From Janthinobacterium aquaticum (lineage in GTDB: Bacteria; Pseudomonadota; Gammaproteobacteria; Burkholderiales; Burkholderiaceae_D), in contig NZ_WFLK01000015.1 in the NCBI RefSeq assembly GCF_009208565.1, positions 124,001-188,000 of the forward strand: DNA of 64,000 bases. Reading direction: 5' to 3'. The position numbers and the translations under genes were made by a program. Below, one piece after another: positions 9,419-19,121 of this stretch (within the stretch, counting starts at the first letter, position 1; each line of letters starts with the position of its first letter). The notes beneath the pieces were generated by a model, which was given only the letters and a program-made list of their open reading frames with translations, did no database searches and had not been told where the DNA came from.

Positions 9419-9539
9419 GGCGATCAATTCCAGTATCACGGCTAAAAATAGATTCTACTGCCAATTGGCTGCGTAATCGTGGCAACAACGCAATCCGATT
9501 CCAGCCGATCTGGCCGAAAATGGAGGGGAAAGGATCGTC

Positions 9540-10295
9540 ATGCATACTTCTCCCTCCCCCGCTGTACCTGTTCTTGACCCGGCCGCCGACGGCATGCCGC
9601 AAACCGGCAAGGCGCGCGAAGCGCTGCGCGGCTTGACGGCATCGCTGCCGGTCATGCTGGGCTTTGTGCCGTTTGCGCTGGTGCTGGGCGCGCAGGCTGC
9701 GCAAAAAGGCCTGTCGGTGGCCGAACTGGCCCTGATGACCGGTCTCAATTTTGCCGGCGGCTCCGAGTTTGCCGCCGTGCGGCTATGGACGTCGCCACCG
9801 CATCTGCTGCTGATCGTCGGCATGACTTTGCTGGTCAATTGCCGCCATATCCTGATGGGTGCCGCGCTGGTGCCTTATATGCGCCATCTGAAGCGGCGCC
9901 AGGCGCTGCCGGCGCTGTTCCTGATGTGCGATGAAACCTGGGCGCTGGCGCTAGCCGACGCCAGGGCGCGCGGCGCGACGCGCCTGAGCATGCCGTACTA
10001 CCTGGGCGTGGCTGGCGGCCTGTATGCAAGCTGGGTGGCGTTTACGGCGCTGGGCGCGGCGATCGGCCCGCGCATGGGCGACCTGGAGCAGTTCGGCTTC
10101 GAGATGGCGTTTACGGCGGTGTTTCTGGTGCTGCTGCGCGGCATGTGGAAGGGCGTGCGCGCCAGCCGGCCCTGGCTGGTCAGCCTGGTCGTTTCGGCCG
10201 GCGCCTATCTGCTGCTGCCAGGCGCCTGGCATGTGGCGCTGGGCGCCGTAGCCGGCCTAGTTGCCGCCGTGCTGCTGGAGGATGGCCATGCATGA
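9540..10295 (+). CDS. azlC: AzlC family branched-chain amino acid exporter, large subunit
   Basis: A 251-residue inner-membrane protein with several hydrophobic segments. AzlC hallmarks include LTASLPVMLGFVPFALVLGA and LTGLNFAGGSEFAAV near the N-terminus. AzlC/AzlD (YgaZ/YgaH) pairs export branched-chain amino acids or analogues. A GGAGGGG ribosome site lies upstream. The 3' end overlaps azlD by 8 nt, so translation is coupled. Confidence 0.92.
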   Translation: MHTSPSPAVPVLDPAADGMPQTGKAREALRGLTASLPVMLGFVPFALVLGAQAAQKGLSVAELALMTGLNFAGGSEFAAVRLWTSPPHLLLIVGMTLLVNCRHILMGAALVPYMRHLKRRQALPALFLMCDETWALALADARARGATRLSMPYYLGVAGGLYASWVAFTALGAAIGPRMGDLEQFGFEMAFTAVFLVLLRGMWKGVRASRPWLVSLVVSAGAYLLLPGAWHVALGAVAGLVAAVLLEDGHA

Positions 10296-10587
10296 TCTAA
10301 CAACCTTGCTGGTGATCGTGCTGATGGCCACGGCCACCTATCTGACGCGCATCATGGGCTTTCTGCTGCTGCGCAACCGCACCCTGAGTCCGCGCATGCT
10401 GGCGGTGATGGAGAACGTGCCGGGCTGCGTGCTGATCTCCGTAATCGCACCGGCCTTTGTCTCGGACCAGCCGGCCAAGCTGCTGGCGCTGGCCATTACC
10501 GTACTGGCCGCCACGCGCCTGTCGCTGCTGCCGACGGTATTTATCGGCGTGGCAGCTACCGGCCTGCTGGGGCGGCTGATGGGCTGA
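10288..10587 (+). CDS. azlD: AzlD family branched-chain amino acid exporter, small subunit
   Basis: A 99-residue membrane protein with about three or four hydrophobic helices, starting MHDLTTLLVIVLMATATYLTR and containing VMENVPGCVLISVIAPAF, which is typical of AzlD. The ATG at 10288 lies inside the end of azlC. The two proteins form the exporter together. A long hairpin follows the stop. Confidence 0.9.
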   Translation: MHDLTTLLVIVLMATATYLTRIMGFLLLRNRTLSPRMLAVMENVPGCVLISVIAPAFVSDQPAKLLALAITVLAATRLSLLPTVFIGVAATGLLGRLMG

Positions 10588-10593
10588 TAAGCC

Positions 10594-10642
10594 GTGAACA
10601 TAAAATTGAATTTAATGCTGTTAAATCGAGTTTTATGTTCAC
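10594..10642. terminator. Long inverted repeat between convergent azlD and photolyase genes
   Basis: Perfect 12-bp outer arms (GTGAACATAAAA at 10594-10605, TTTTATGTTCAC at 10631-10642) enclose perfect 6-bp inner arms (ATTTAA at 10610-10615, TTAAAT at 10621-10626), with a small internal bulge. A-runs and T-runs inside the stem mean it can act as a terminator in both directions. Its AT-richness contrasts with the neighbouring genes. Confidence 0.65.
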
Positions 10643-10645
10643 CCC

Positions 10646-12187
10646 TTACAGGTCATCGAGCTTTTCCAGCAGCCTGCCAGCGTGCTGCCTGAAGCCGGCA
10701 ATCGCCGCTGCATCCATTTTTCCCAGCTGCCGGTAAGCCATGCCGATGCGCGGGTTGCGCGCCAGGAGGTCGGTATTGCGGTCGAAAAAATCCCAGTACA
10801 GCGCGTTGAAGGGACAGGCCAGCTCGCCGGTGCGCGCTTTTTTATCGTAGTGGCAGCCCTTGCAGTAGTCGCTCATGCGGTCGATATAGGCGGCGCTCGA
10901 TACGTAAGGCTTGGTGGCCAGCATGCCGCCGTCGGCGAACTGGCTCATGCCGAGCGTATTGGGCAGCTCGACCCACTCGAAGGCATCGATATAGATGCCC
11001 AAGTACCAGCGGTGTACCTGGGCCGGATCGAGGCCGGCCAGCAGCGCGAAGTTACCGATCACCATCAGGCGCTGGATATGGTGGGCGTGCGCCTGCTGTA
11101 GCGACTGGGTAATGGCCTGTGACACGCAATGCATCTTCGTTTTGCCATCCCAGAACCAGCGCGGCAGGTCGCGCTGGTGGTGGAAATAGTTTTTTTCGGC
11201 GTAGCCCGGCATCTGCGCCCAGTACACGCCGCGCACATATTCGCGCCAGCCGAGGATCTGCCGGATAAAGCCTTCCACCGCCGCCAGCGGCGCCTGGCCG
11301 GCGTGATAGGCCGCCTCGGCCCGGGCCACCACTTCGCGCGGATTGAGCATTTTCACGTTCAGCGCAAACGACAGTAGCGAATGGAACAAACGCCAGGCCT
11401 TACTGCTCATGGCGTCCTGGAAGTCGCCGAAATGCGGCAGCGCACCGGTAATAAAGGCGTCGAGCTGCTGCAGTGCTTCGGCGCGATGCAGCGGCCACGG
11501 GAACTCGCTGGCCTGCGGCTCGCCAAAGCTCTTTACGCCAGCCTCAACGATGGTTTGCCACAGCGCGCTGTGATCATGCAGCGTGCGCGCATCAGGCGGT
11601 TCGGGCGGCGTGCCGCGCCATGGCTTGCGGTTGTCGTGGTCGAAATTCCACTGTTCTCCGACCGGCTTTTTGGCGTCGACCATCAGCACCTGGTGGGTGA
11701 CGCGCATCTGGCGGTAGAAGAACTCCATCAGCCACTGCTTGCGGTTCCTGAAAATATCGGCTGCCTCGTTGCGGGTGGTATAGAAATGCTCGCTGTCGAC
11801 CATCAGCCACGCTACTTTCGACTGGCGGCCATGCCGGTACAACTGCTCGTCGAGGCGCCATTCGTCAGGCGCCTGGTATTCAAAGGCGGTGGCGCCGTAG
11901 TGAGCGATCAGTGTGTCGATATTGTCGAGCAGCGGCCGGCGCGCTTCCGGCTCGTCGATGGTGATGTAGTGGATGCGGTGGCCAAGCGCATGCAGCTGGC
12001 GCGCCAGCTCGCGCATGGCGGCAAAGATGGCGAGGATTTTCTGCGCGTGATGCAGCACGTAGTCGGTTTCCTGGCGCACTTCCATCATCAGGTAAGTGGT
12101 GTGCGGGTCGACTTCGCGAAACCAGCGGTGCTGCAAATTGAGCTGGTCGCCCAGGATCAGGCGCAGGGTATGGGATCTGGCTGGCAT
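10646..12187 (-). CDS. Cryptochrome/photolyase family protein, iron-sulfur bacterial (6-4) photolyase type
   Basis: A 513-residue flavoprotein of the FeS-BCP (PhrB/CryB) class. These use FAD, a ribolumazine antenna and a 4Fe-4S cluster to repair (6-4) photoproducts. The N-terminal Rossmann part begins LRLILGDQLNLQH. The FAD region includes GWREYVRGVYW. Four candidate cluster cysteines are visible: one in KMHCVSQAI, two in DYCKGCHYDKK and one in ELACPFNALYWDF. The start at 12187 (MPARSHTLRL) was preferred to an ORF start 45 codons upstream that lacks family similarity. It is convergent with azlD. Class assignment is firm; substrate preference is by family. Confidence 0.9.
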   Translation of the reverse strand: MPARSHTLRLILGDQLNLQHRWFREVDPHTTYLMMEVRQETDYVLHHAQKILAIFAAMRELARQLHALGHRIHYITIDEPEARRPLLDNIDTLIAHYGATAFEYQAPDEWRLDEQLYRHGRQSKVAWLMVDSEHFYTTRNEAADIFRNRKQWLMEFFYRQMRVTHQVLMVDAKKPVGEQWNFDHDNRKPWRGTPPEPPDARTLHDHSALWQTIVEAGVKSFGEPQASEFPWPLHRAEALQQLDAFITGALPHFGDFQDAMSSKAWRLFHSLLSFALNVKMLNPREVVARAEAAYHAGQAPLAAVEGFIRQILGWREYVRGVYWAQMPGYAEKNYFHHQRDLPRWFWDGKTKMHCVSQAITQSLQQAHAHHIQRLMVIGNFALLAGLDPAQVHRWYLGIYIDAFEWVELPNTLGMSQFADGGMLATKPYVSSAAYIDRMSDYCKGCHYDKKARTGELACPFNALYWDFFDRNTDLLARNPRIGMAYRQLGKMDAAAIAGFRQHAGRLLEKLDDL

Positions 12188-12248
12188 GGCGGAGACAAGG
12201 CTGGCTGCAAAGCTGCCAGTGTAATCGGCTTCAGGCCAGCCTGCAGGC

Positions 12249-13937
12249 TTAAAACTCTTCCCACTCCGACAGTTCAGCCTCGGTGCGCGCGGCCGGCCTG
12301 GCCGCCGGCTTGGCGGCTGCAACCGGGACGACCCTGCTGCCGAAGGTCGGTACGCTGATCATGGTTTTCTCGATGGTGATGGCGGGCTGGTCACCCAGCT
12401 TGAAAACGCTCACCACTTGCGCCAGGCTGGCGGCCTGTTCGCGCAGGGCGGCGGCAGCAGCGGCCGATTCCTCGACCAGTGCGGCGTTTTCCTGGGTGTC
12501 GCTATCCATCTCGCTGATGGCGCGGTTGATTTGTTCGATGCCGGACGTCTGTTCGTTGCTGGCCGAGGTGATTTCGCCCATGATATCGGTGACGCGGCGT
12601 ACGCTGTCGACCAGGCCGGTCATGCTGGCGCCGGCCTGGTGCACCAGCGCGCTGCCGCTGGCCACCGAGTCGGTCGAGGCGTCGATCAGGCTCTTGATCT
12701 CCTTGGCGGCGGCGGCCGAGCGCTGCGCCAGGTTGCGCACTTCGGTGGCGACCACCGCAAAGCCACGGCCCTGCTCGCCGGCGCGCGCCGCTTCCACCGC
12801 CGCATTGAGGGCCAGGATATTGGTCTGGAAGGCAATGCCGTCGATGACGCCGATAATATCGGTGATCTTGCTCGATGACTGACTGATCTGGTCCATGGTG
12901 GCCACCACCTGGGCGATCACTTCACCGCCGCGCTGGGCTGCGCCGGACGCGGTGTCGGCCAGCACATGGGCCTGGCGCGCATTGTCGGCGTTCTGCTTGA
13001 CGGTCGAGGTCAGCTCTTCCATCGTCGAGGCGGTTTCTTCCAGCGAACTGGCTTCGTGCTCGGTGCGCGAGGACAAGTCCAGGCTGCCGGCCGCTACCTG
13101 CGCAGAAGCGGCCGCGATGGTATCGGTACCGGCACGTACCGTGCCGACCGTGCGCGCCAGGCTGTCGTTCATGACTTTCAGCGCCTGCAGCAGCTCGCCC
13201 ATTTCATCGTTCGACTCGACCATGATGGTGCTGGTGAGGTCGCCGTCGGCCACCGTATGGGCCACTTTCAAGGCCTGGCGCAGAGGACGCGTAACGGAAT
13301 GGGTAATCAGCCAGGACAGCAGCGCCGCGGCCAGCAGCGCCAGCAGCGACAGGCCGATCAGCAGCGTGCGCGTGGCCAGATAGCTGTCATGGGCGCTGGC
13401 TGCGTTGGCGTTGGCTTCCTGGTTCTGCAGGGTGTTTTCCTGGGTGATCAGGCGCTTGTAGTCGTCGAGCATGGCGCGCACTTCGTTGTACATATAGGTG
13501 CGGCTTTCCTCCAGCGTGCTGTTGCTGACCAGCTCGAGCAGTTTGTCCTGGCCTTGCGCATAGCGCAGGTGGGCGGCGCGCAGCTGCGCCACCAGCTCGC
13601 GTTCGCCGGCCAGGCGGGCCAGATTTTCCAGCCGGTCGATGTCGGCAGCAGCGGCTGCACGCGCCGACAGCACGGCGGCGCGCTGCTTTTGCCGGTCCAG
13701 CGGATCGGTGGTCAGCATATTGTTGCGCAGTGAAATAGCCACTTCGTTGACATGGTCCGCCAGCGCATTGGCGATGGCGATCTTGGGCATGCTGTCCTTG
13801 ACGATATGGTCGGTGCCCTGATTGATCTTGCCCAGCATGCTCAAGCTCAGGAAGGAAATGACGATCAGCATGGCGCTGATGGCGCCAAAGCCCAGCGCGA
13901 GGCGCTTGCCGATATTGATATTGGAAATAAACTTCAT
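12249..13937 (-). CDS. Methyl-accepting chemotaxis protein with C-terminal WEEF tether
   Basis: A 562-residue chemoreceptor. An N-terminal membrane helix after [18 protein letters not shown] is followed by a four-helix-bundle periplasmic sensor (about residues 35-190). A second membrane helix with [20 protein letters not shown] leads into a HAMP domain and a long cytoplasmic signalling coiled coil. The hairpin tip contains [21 protein letters not shown], contacted by CheA/CheW. The protein ends SEWEEF, which fits the xWxxF pentapeptide that tethers CheR/CheB. The downstream-oriented paralogue at 14131 lacks it. The start at 13937 removes a 40-residue spurious extension. The ligand is unknown. 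Confidence 0.93.
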   Translation of the reverse strand: MKFISNINIGKRLALGFGAISAMLIVISFLSLSMLGKINQGTDHIVKDSMPKIAIANALADHVNEVAISLRNNMLTTDPLDRQKQRAAVLSARAAAAADIDRLENLARLAGERELVAQLRAAHLRYAQGQDKLLELVSNSTLEESRTYMYNEVRAMLDDYKRLITQENTLQNQEANANAASAHDSYLATRTLLIGLSLLALLAAALLSWLITHSVTRPLRQALKVAHTVADGDLTSTIMVESNDEMGELLQALKVMNDSLARTVGTVRAGTDTIAAASAQVAAGSLDLSSRTEHEASSLEETASTMEELTSTVKQNADNARQAHVLADTASGAAQRGGEVIAQVVATMDQISQSSSKITDIIGVIDGIAFQTNILALNAAVEAARAGEQGRGFAVVATEVRNLAQRSAAAAKEIKSLIDASTDSVASGSALVHQAGASMTGLVDSVRRVTDIMGEITSASNEQTSGIEQINRAISEMDSDTQENAALVEESAAAAAALREQAASLAQVVSVFKLGDQPAITIEKTMISVPTFGSRVVPVAAAKPAARPAARTEAELSEWEEF

Positions 13938-14130
13938 GACTGAGTCCGATAGCGAGAATGGAAGAGCCTGCGCTGCACCTGCCGGCAAACTGGCCGCAAC
14001 GTGAGGAAATCCCCTGCTCACCGTACCAGCAAGGGATAGCGATAGTGCAATACACATGGATTCTTGTCATTGTCCTGAATCAAACAAAGTTGCAATCGCG
14101 TAAAAGTATGCAATGGCAACATCAGTGCTG

Positions 14131-15735
14131 TCAGGCGGCGTCCCACGCCAGTCTTGCTACTTGCCCGCGCGGTTCCTGCCGGCCATTGTTGTCCAGCCTG
14201 AAGACGCTGACCACCTGCGCCAGCGTGGCGGCCTGCTCCTGCATGGCGGCAGCGGCCGCTGCCGATTGTTCCACCAGCGCCGCGTTTTGCTGGGTGACAT
14301 GGTCCATTTCGCTGATGGCGTGGTTGATTTGTTCGATGCCGGCACTTTGTTCCGCGCTGGCCGCAGTGATCTCTTCCATGATATCGGTAACGCGGCGTAC
14401 GCTGCCCACCAGTTCATCCATGGTGGCGCCGGCCTGTTGCACCAGCGCGCTGCCGCTGGCGACCGTGCTGGTCGAATCAGCGATCAGGGTCTTGATCTCG
14501 CGCGCGGCAGCGGCCGAGCGTTGCGCCAGGCTGCGCACTTCGGTGGCGACCACGGCAAAGCCGCGCCCCTGCTCACCGGCGCGCGCCGCTTCCACCGCCG
14601 CGTTCAGCGCCAGGATATTGGTCTGGAAAGCGATGCCGTCGATGACGCCGATAATGTCGGCAATCTTGCTCGACGATGCATCGATCTGCTGCATGGTCTG
14701 CACCACCTGGGCGATGACGTCGCCGCCGCGGCGGGCCACGCCGGAGGCCGTGTCGGCCAGCACATGGGCCTGGCGTGCGTTGTCGGCATTCTGACGCACG
14801 GTCGAGGTCAGCTCTTCCATGGAGGACGCGGTTTCTTCCAGCGAGCTGGCCTGTTGCTCGGTGCGTGCAGACAGGTCGAGGTTACCGGCCGCCACCTGGG
14901 TCGACGCCGTGGCGATGGTTTCGGTGCCGCTGCGCACCGTGCCGACGGTGGCAGCCAGGCTGTCGTTCATGCGCTTGAGCGCCTGCAGCAGTTGTCCCAT
15001 TTCGTCGTGCGAGCTGATTTCAATAGTGCTGCTCAGGTCGCCTGCGGCTACCGTATTGGCCACCTTGAGCGCGCTGGCCACCGGCCGCGTTACCGATTGC
15101 GTAATGATTGCCGCCAGCACACCCGCCAGCACCAGCGCGGCGGCGGCCAGGGCGAACAGCCAGTTGCGGGTGTCGTGGAAAGTCTGGTTGGCGTTGGCGC
15201 CATCGGCCTCGGCCAGGCTGTTTTGAAACGCGACCTGGTCTGCCAGCTGCTTTTCATAGACGGCCAGTACCGGGCGCAGTTGGCCGTACAGATAGGTGCG
15301 GCGTTCTTCGCGCGTGCCGCTGCGTATCAGTGCAAGCAAGGTATCGCAGCCTTGCGCATAACGGCTGTTGGTCGCCTGCAATTGCGTGAGCATTTCGCGC
15401 TCCCTTTCCGACTGCACCACGGTGCGCAGGCGCTCCAGATTGTCGTTGGCCTCTTTGCGCGCCGCCAGCACGATGGCTTGCTGTTTTTGCTGATCCGCGC
15501 TGTCGTCGCTGAGCATGCTATTGCGCAAGGCGATGGCCATGCGATTGACGTTGTCGGACAGGGCATTGGCGATGGCAATCTTGGGCATGCTGTCCTTGAC
15601 GATGCGGTCGGTACCGCCGTTGATTTTGCCCAGCATGCTGATGCCGAGCAGGGAGATGACGATCAGCATGATGGCGATCAGGCCGAAGCCCAATGCCAGG
15701 CGTTTGCCGATGTTGAGATGGGAGAGAAACTTCAT
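14131..15735 (-). CDS. Methyl-accepting chemotaxis protein (tandem paralogue)
   Basis: A 534-residue chemoreceptor closely related to the one at 12249-13937. The start [18 protein letters not shown] is nearly the same, followed by a four-helix-bundle sensor, a membrane helix with FALAAAALVLAGVLAAII, HAMP, and the same signalling tip ([21 protein letters not shown]). The two genes are on the same strand, 193 nt apart, and look like a tandem duplication. The sensor domains have diverged far more than the signalling domains. This copy ends ARLAWDAA without the CheR-tether pentapeptide, so it is probably methylated with help from other receptors. The ATG at 15735 was chosen by family similarity. 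Confidence 0.93.
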   Translation of the reverse strand: MKFLSHLNIGKRLALGFGLIAIMLIVISLLGISMLGKINGGTDRIVKDSMPKIAIANALSDNVNRMAIALRNSMLSDDSADQQKQQAIVLAARKEANDNLERLRTVVQSEREREMLTQLQATNSRYAQGCDTLLALIRSGTREERRTYLYGQLRPVLAVYEKQLADQVAFQNSLAEADGANANQTFHDTRNWLFALAAAALVLAGVLAAIITQSVTRPVASALKVANTVAAGDLSSTIEISSHDEMGQLLQALKRMNDSLAATVGTVRSGTETIATASTQVAAGNLDLSARTEQQASSLEETASSMEELTSTVRQNADNARQAHVLADTASGVARRGGDVIAQVVQTMQQIDASSSKIADIIGVIDGIAFQTNILALNAAVEAARAGEQGRGFAVVATEVRSLAQRSAAAAREIKTLIADSTSTVASGSALVQQAGATMDELVGSVRRVTDIMEEITAASAEQSAGIEQINHAISEMDHVTQQNAALVEQSAAAAAAMQEQAATLAQVVSVFRLDNNGRQEPRGQVARLAWDAA

Positions 15736-16026
15736 GGAGAGCTCGCTGTGATGAGGGAATAAGCGGCGAAGCAGGTAAACGCGTACGGCCGAGCGGAACT
15801 CCATCCTAGACTTGTTCAGAAAGCATTTCCATATGGAAATGTGAGTAGGTGGAATAGCAACCTTGTTGCTTGCATAAAATTTGGGCAGGCGCTGGCATAC
15901 GGCGCAAATGAGCGTGTTTCTGCAGGCTTTTCCGCTATATTGGCATGTCCATGGTCGAGACCCGGCGTGATGGCATTGCGCTGATCAGGCATCTCGACGC
16001 TATTCCACTTTACTGATCAGGTTCGC

Positions 16027-18486
16027 ATGATTGCTTATCGTAATTTCCGACTCTTGCCCTTGCTGTGGGCGCTGTTGTTTTCCTTCTGCCTGATCGGCAG
16101 CCCGGCGCATGCCCAGTCCGATGGCGACGATGCCGCGACCGCCGAGCAGCGCCTCGACACCCTGCGCAAGCAGATCACGTCGATTCAGAAAACGCTCGAT
16201 GGCGACGAAGACGTGCCCGACGCCTCGCTGTCGCAGATGAAATCGGACGCGCTGGCGGCCAGTGCCGAGGCCGACAAGGTGGCCGCCTCGATTGAGCCCG
16301 TGCTGGCCGGCGTGCAGGCGCGCCTGGCCGAACTCGGCACGCCGGCGGCCGGCACCAAGGACGCACCCGATGTGGCAGCGCAGCGCAGCACACTGAACCG
16401 CAACAGCAGCGCGCTCGATTCGCAGGTCAAGCTGGCGCGGTTGCTGTCGGTCGAAGCGACCCAGGCTTCCGAGCAGGTCACTTCGGTGCGTCGTGCGCAG
16501 TTGCAGGCACGGCTGGGCCAGCGCACTTCCTCGATTCTGGCCGGTGGCTTCTGGAAGCAGCTGCATGCCGAATGGCCGCAGACGGTGCTGCGCCTGCAAA
16601 ACCTCGGCCAGGAACTGGTTGACGCTGCGCGCAGCACGCCGGTAACGGTATGGGCGGCAATTTTTGCTGGCATCGTGGCGGTGCTGCTGGCCAGCCTGTG
16701 GATCTCGCGCCGCCTGCTGCTGCTGACTTCGACGCGCGTGCCGCATGGCCGCCTGCGCCGCTCGCTGCATGCGCTGGCCGTGCTGGTGCTGGCGCTGGCC
16801 ACGCCGGGCCTGGTGGCCGAACTGCTGGCGTTCGGCCTGCGCTGGAGTGGCGGCCTGTCCGACAAGACCAATCTGTTCCTGAGCAGCCTGGTTGGCGTGA
16901 TCTGCTTTGCCGGTTTTACTGCAGGCCTGGGCCACGCGCTGCTGTCGCCCAACCGCGCCTCGTGGCGTTTGCTGCCGTTGTCCGATGCACTGGCTACGCG
17001 CATGGGGCGTTACCCGACCGTATTTGCGCTGGTGATGGTGCTGGTGTGGGCGGCCGAGCGGGTGTCGGTGGTGATCAATACCGGTTTGTCGACAGCGGTG
17101 GCGGTCAACTGCATCGTCGCGCTGGTGCTCAGCATCACGGTGGCCTACGGCTTGCTGCGCGCCGAGCGCTGCTGGCGCCTGGTGCGCGCGGCCGAACCGA
17201 ACTCGCCGGTAACGCCGCTGTGGCTGCGCTGCGTGGTGGTGCTGCTGTGGCTGGCATTGGCCACCAGCCTGGTCAGCCTGCTGATCGGCTATGTGGCATT
17301 CGGCAGTTTCGTCACCAAGCAAATTACCTGGATCGTGGTGGTGCTGTGCGCCACCTATCTGCTGACGGTGCTGGTCGACGATGTGTGCATGCTGCTGGCC
17401 TCGACGCCACCGCCGCCGGACGCCGCCAATCCGGTGCTGGCCACGCCCAAGGCGCGCGACCAGGCAGCGGTGCTGCTGTCGGGCCTGGGCCGCGCGCTGA
17501 TCGTCATGCTGATGCTGATGCTGTTGCTGGCGCCGTTTGGCGAAGGTCCGGCTGAGCTGTTCCAGCGCCTTGGCAAATTGCAGGACGGGCTGGCCATCGG
17601 TGAAGTGGCGATCCGCCCTGGCGCGGTGTTCCAGGCTTTGCTGGTGCTGCTGGTCGGCTATATCGGCGTGGGCGTCTTCAAGCGCTGGCTGCAGAACAGC
17701 TATCTGCCGACTACCAGCCTGGATTCGGGCATGCAGGTGTCGTTCCTGACCCTGTTTGGCTATATCGGTGGCGTGACGGCCGTGGCGCTGGCGCTGTCGG
17801 CTGCCGGCATCGGGCTGGAACGCATTGCATGGGTGGCCTCGGCGCTGTCGGTCGGTATCGGTTTCGGTTTGCAGGCGGTGGTGCAGAACTTTGTGTCGGG
17901 CCTGATTTTGCTGGCCGAGCGCCCGGTCAAGGTCGGCGACTGGGTCTCGCTGGGCGGGGTGGAAGGCGATATTCGCCGCATCAACGTGCGCGCTACCGAA
18001 ATCCAGATGGGCGACCGTTCCACCGTGATCGTGCCGAACTCGGAATTCATTACCAAGACCGTGCGCAACGTCACCCTGGCCAGCCCGCTGGGCCTGGTGC
18101 AGGTCAAGCTGCCGTTGCCGCTGGGCACCGATGCCGAGCAGGCGCGCGCGCTGATCCTGCAGACCTTTATCGACAATCACGATGTGCTCGAGACGCCAGC
18201 GCCCAATGTGCAGCTCGATTCGATCGACAACGGCAACCTGATGTTTAACGCCACCGGCTTTGCCTCGTCGCCACGGTTGACCGGCGGCATTCGCAGCGCG
18301 CTGCTGTTCGAGCTGCTCAAGCGCCTCAAGGAAGCCGATATTTCGATCTCCAAGCCCAGTACCATGGTGCTGAGCCCGATGCCGATGCCGGGCGCTGTCG
18401 AGGTGCCGGCGGTGGCGGGGCCGGTGGCTCCGGCCATGACGGCGTCTGCTGCACCTGCACCAACGCCGCCGCTGAGCGGCGCCTGA
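16027..18486 (+). CDS. Large mechanosensitive channel, MscS family with DUF3772 N-terminal domain
   Basis: An 819-residue inner-membrane protein. A signal peptide (LLPLLWALLFSFCLIGSPAHAQ) is followed by a periplasmic coiled-coil domain of the DUF3772 type (about residues 35-190), several membrane helices (about 200-560), and the MscS pore and beta domain. The pore region has SVGIGFGLQAVVQNFVSGLILLAERPVKVGD, and GDRSTVIVPNSEFI follows. The soluble C-terminal domain ends in an Ala/Pro-rich tail. Such channels release solutes on hypo-osmotic shock. The 285 bp upstream carry no recognisable gene. A ClbS-like gene follows after 39 nt. Confidence 0.93.
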   Translation: MIAYRNFRLLPLLWALLFSFCLIGSPAHAQSDGDDAATAEQRLDTLRKQITSIQKTLDGDEDVPDASLSQMKSDALAASAEADKVAASIEPVLAGVQARLAELGTPAAGTKDAPDVAAQRSTLNRNSSALDSQVKLARLLSVEATQASEQVTSVRRAQLQARLGQRTSSILAGGFWKQLHAEWPQTVLRLQNLGQELVDAARSTPVTVWAAIFAGIVAVLLASLWISRRLLLLTSTRVPHGRLRRSLHALAVLVLALATPGLVAELLAFGLRWSGGLSDKTNLFLSSLVGVICFAGFTAGLGHALLSPNRASWRLLPLSDALATRMGRYPTVFALVMVLVWAAERVSVVINTGLSTAVAVNCIVALVLSITVAYGLLRAERCWRLVRAAEPNSPVTPLWLRCVVVLLWLALATSLVSLLIGYVAFGSFVTKQITWIVVVLCATYLLTVLVDDVCMLLASTPPPPDAANPVLATPKARDQAAVLLSGLGRALIVMLMLMLLLAPFGEGPAELFQRLGKLQDGLAIGEVAIRPGAVFQALLVLLVGYIGVGVFKRWLQNSYLPTTSLDSGMQVSFLTLFGYIGGVTAVALALSAAGIGLERIAWVASALSVGIGFGLQAVVQNFVSGLILLAERPVKVGDWVSLGGVEGDIRRINVRATEIQMGDRSTVIVPNSEFITKTVRNVTLASPLGLVQVKLPLPLGTDAEQARALILQTFIDNHDVLETPAPNVQLDSIDNGNLMFNATGFASSPRLTGGIRSALLFELLKRLKEADISISKPSTMVLSPMPMPGAVEVPAVAGPVAPAMTASAAPAPTPPLSGA

Positions 18487-18525
18487 CAGAGCGTGACGTC
18501 ATAAGTTTCACAGCAAGGAGAATCG

Positions 18526-19041
18526 ATGGCGGTGCCAACAAGCAAGCAGGAGCTGATCGACGCTATCACCAGCAACTATGCGAAACTGGATCAGGCGCTG
18601 GCGCAGGTGCCGCCAGCCCTGGCGCGCGAGGCCGTGCTGGAGGGGCAAGTGGCTGGCACGCGCATGAGCGTATGCGATCTGCTTGCCTATCTGGTGGGCT
18701 GGAATGAGCTGGTGCTGGATTGGCATGCCCAGCTGCGCGCCGGCAAATCCATCGATGAGATTGCTTTTCCGGCCGAAGGTTTCACGTGGAACGCTCTGGG
18801 CAAACTGGCGCAGCAGTTCTATGCTGACCATGCCGCCACAGGCTTTGATGCCTTGCGCGAGCGCCTGGCGCGCGCCAAGGATGGGCTTCTGGCGCTGGTC
18901 AACGAGCATGACGATGCCGAACTGTATGGCACGAACTGGTATCGGCAGTACACCATGGGCCGCATGATCCAGTTCAATACGTCGTCGCCCTATGCCAACG
19001 CCTGCAAGCGATTGCGCGCGTGGCAGCGCACTTTGACGTAG
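18526..19041 (+). CDS. ClbS/DfsB family four-helix-bundle protein
   Basis: A 171-residue cytoplasmic protein of the DinB-like superfamily, ClbS/DfsB branch (formerly DUF1706). Supporting motifs are KQELIDAITSNYAKLDQAL, the conserved VCDLLAYLVGWNELVLDW and NWYRQYTMGRMIQFNTSSPY. ClbS of colibactin-producing E. coli opens the cyclopropane warhead and protects the producer; most homologues, like this one, sit in genomes without a colibactin cluster and have no proven role. It starts with AAGGAGAATCG just upstream of ATG 18526. It may be cotranscribed with the channel gene. Confidence 0.85.
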   Translation: MAVPTSKQELIDAITSNYAKLDQALAQVPPALAREAVLEGQVAGTRMSVCDLLAYLVGWNELVLDWHAQLRAGKSIDEIAFPAEGFTWNALGKLAQQFYADHAATGFDALRERLARAKDGLLALVNEHDDAELYGTNWYRQYTMGRMIQFNTSSPYANACKRLRAWQRTLT

Positions 19042-19121
19042 CCTGCACGATTGCATCAGTACGGATTGGCGGTTTTCAGGCACGATAGCATTTTTCAATG
19101 CAACCATTTATGGGACATCAC

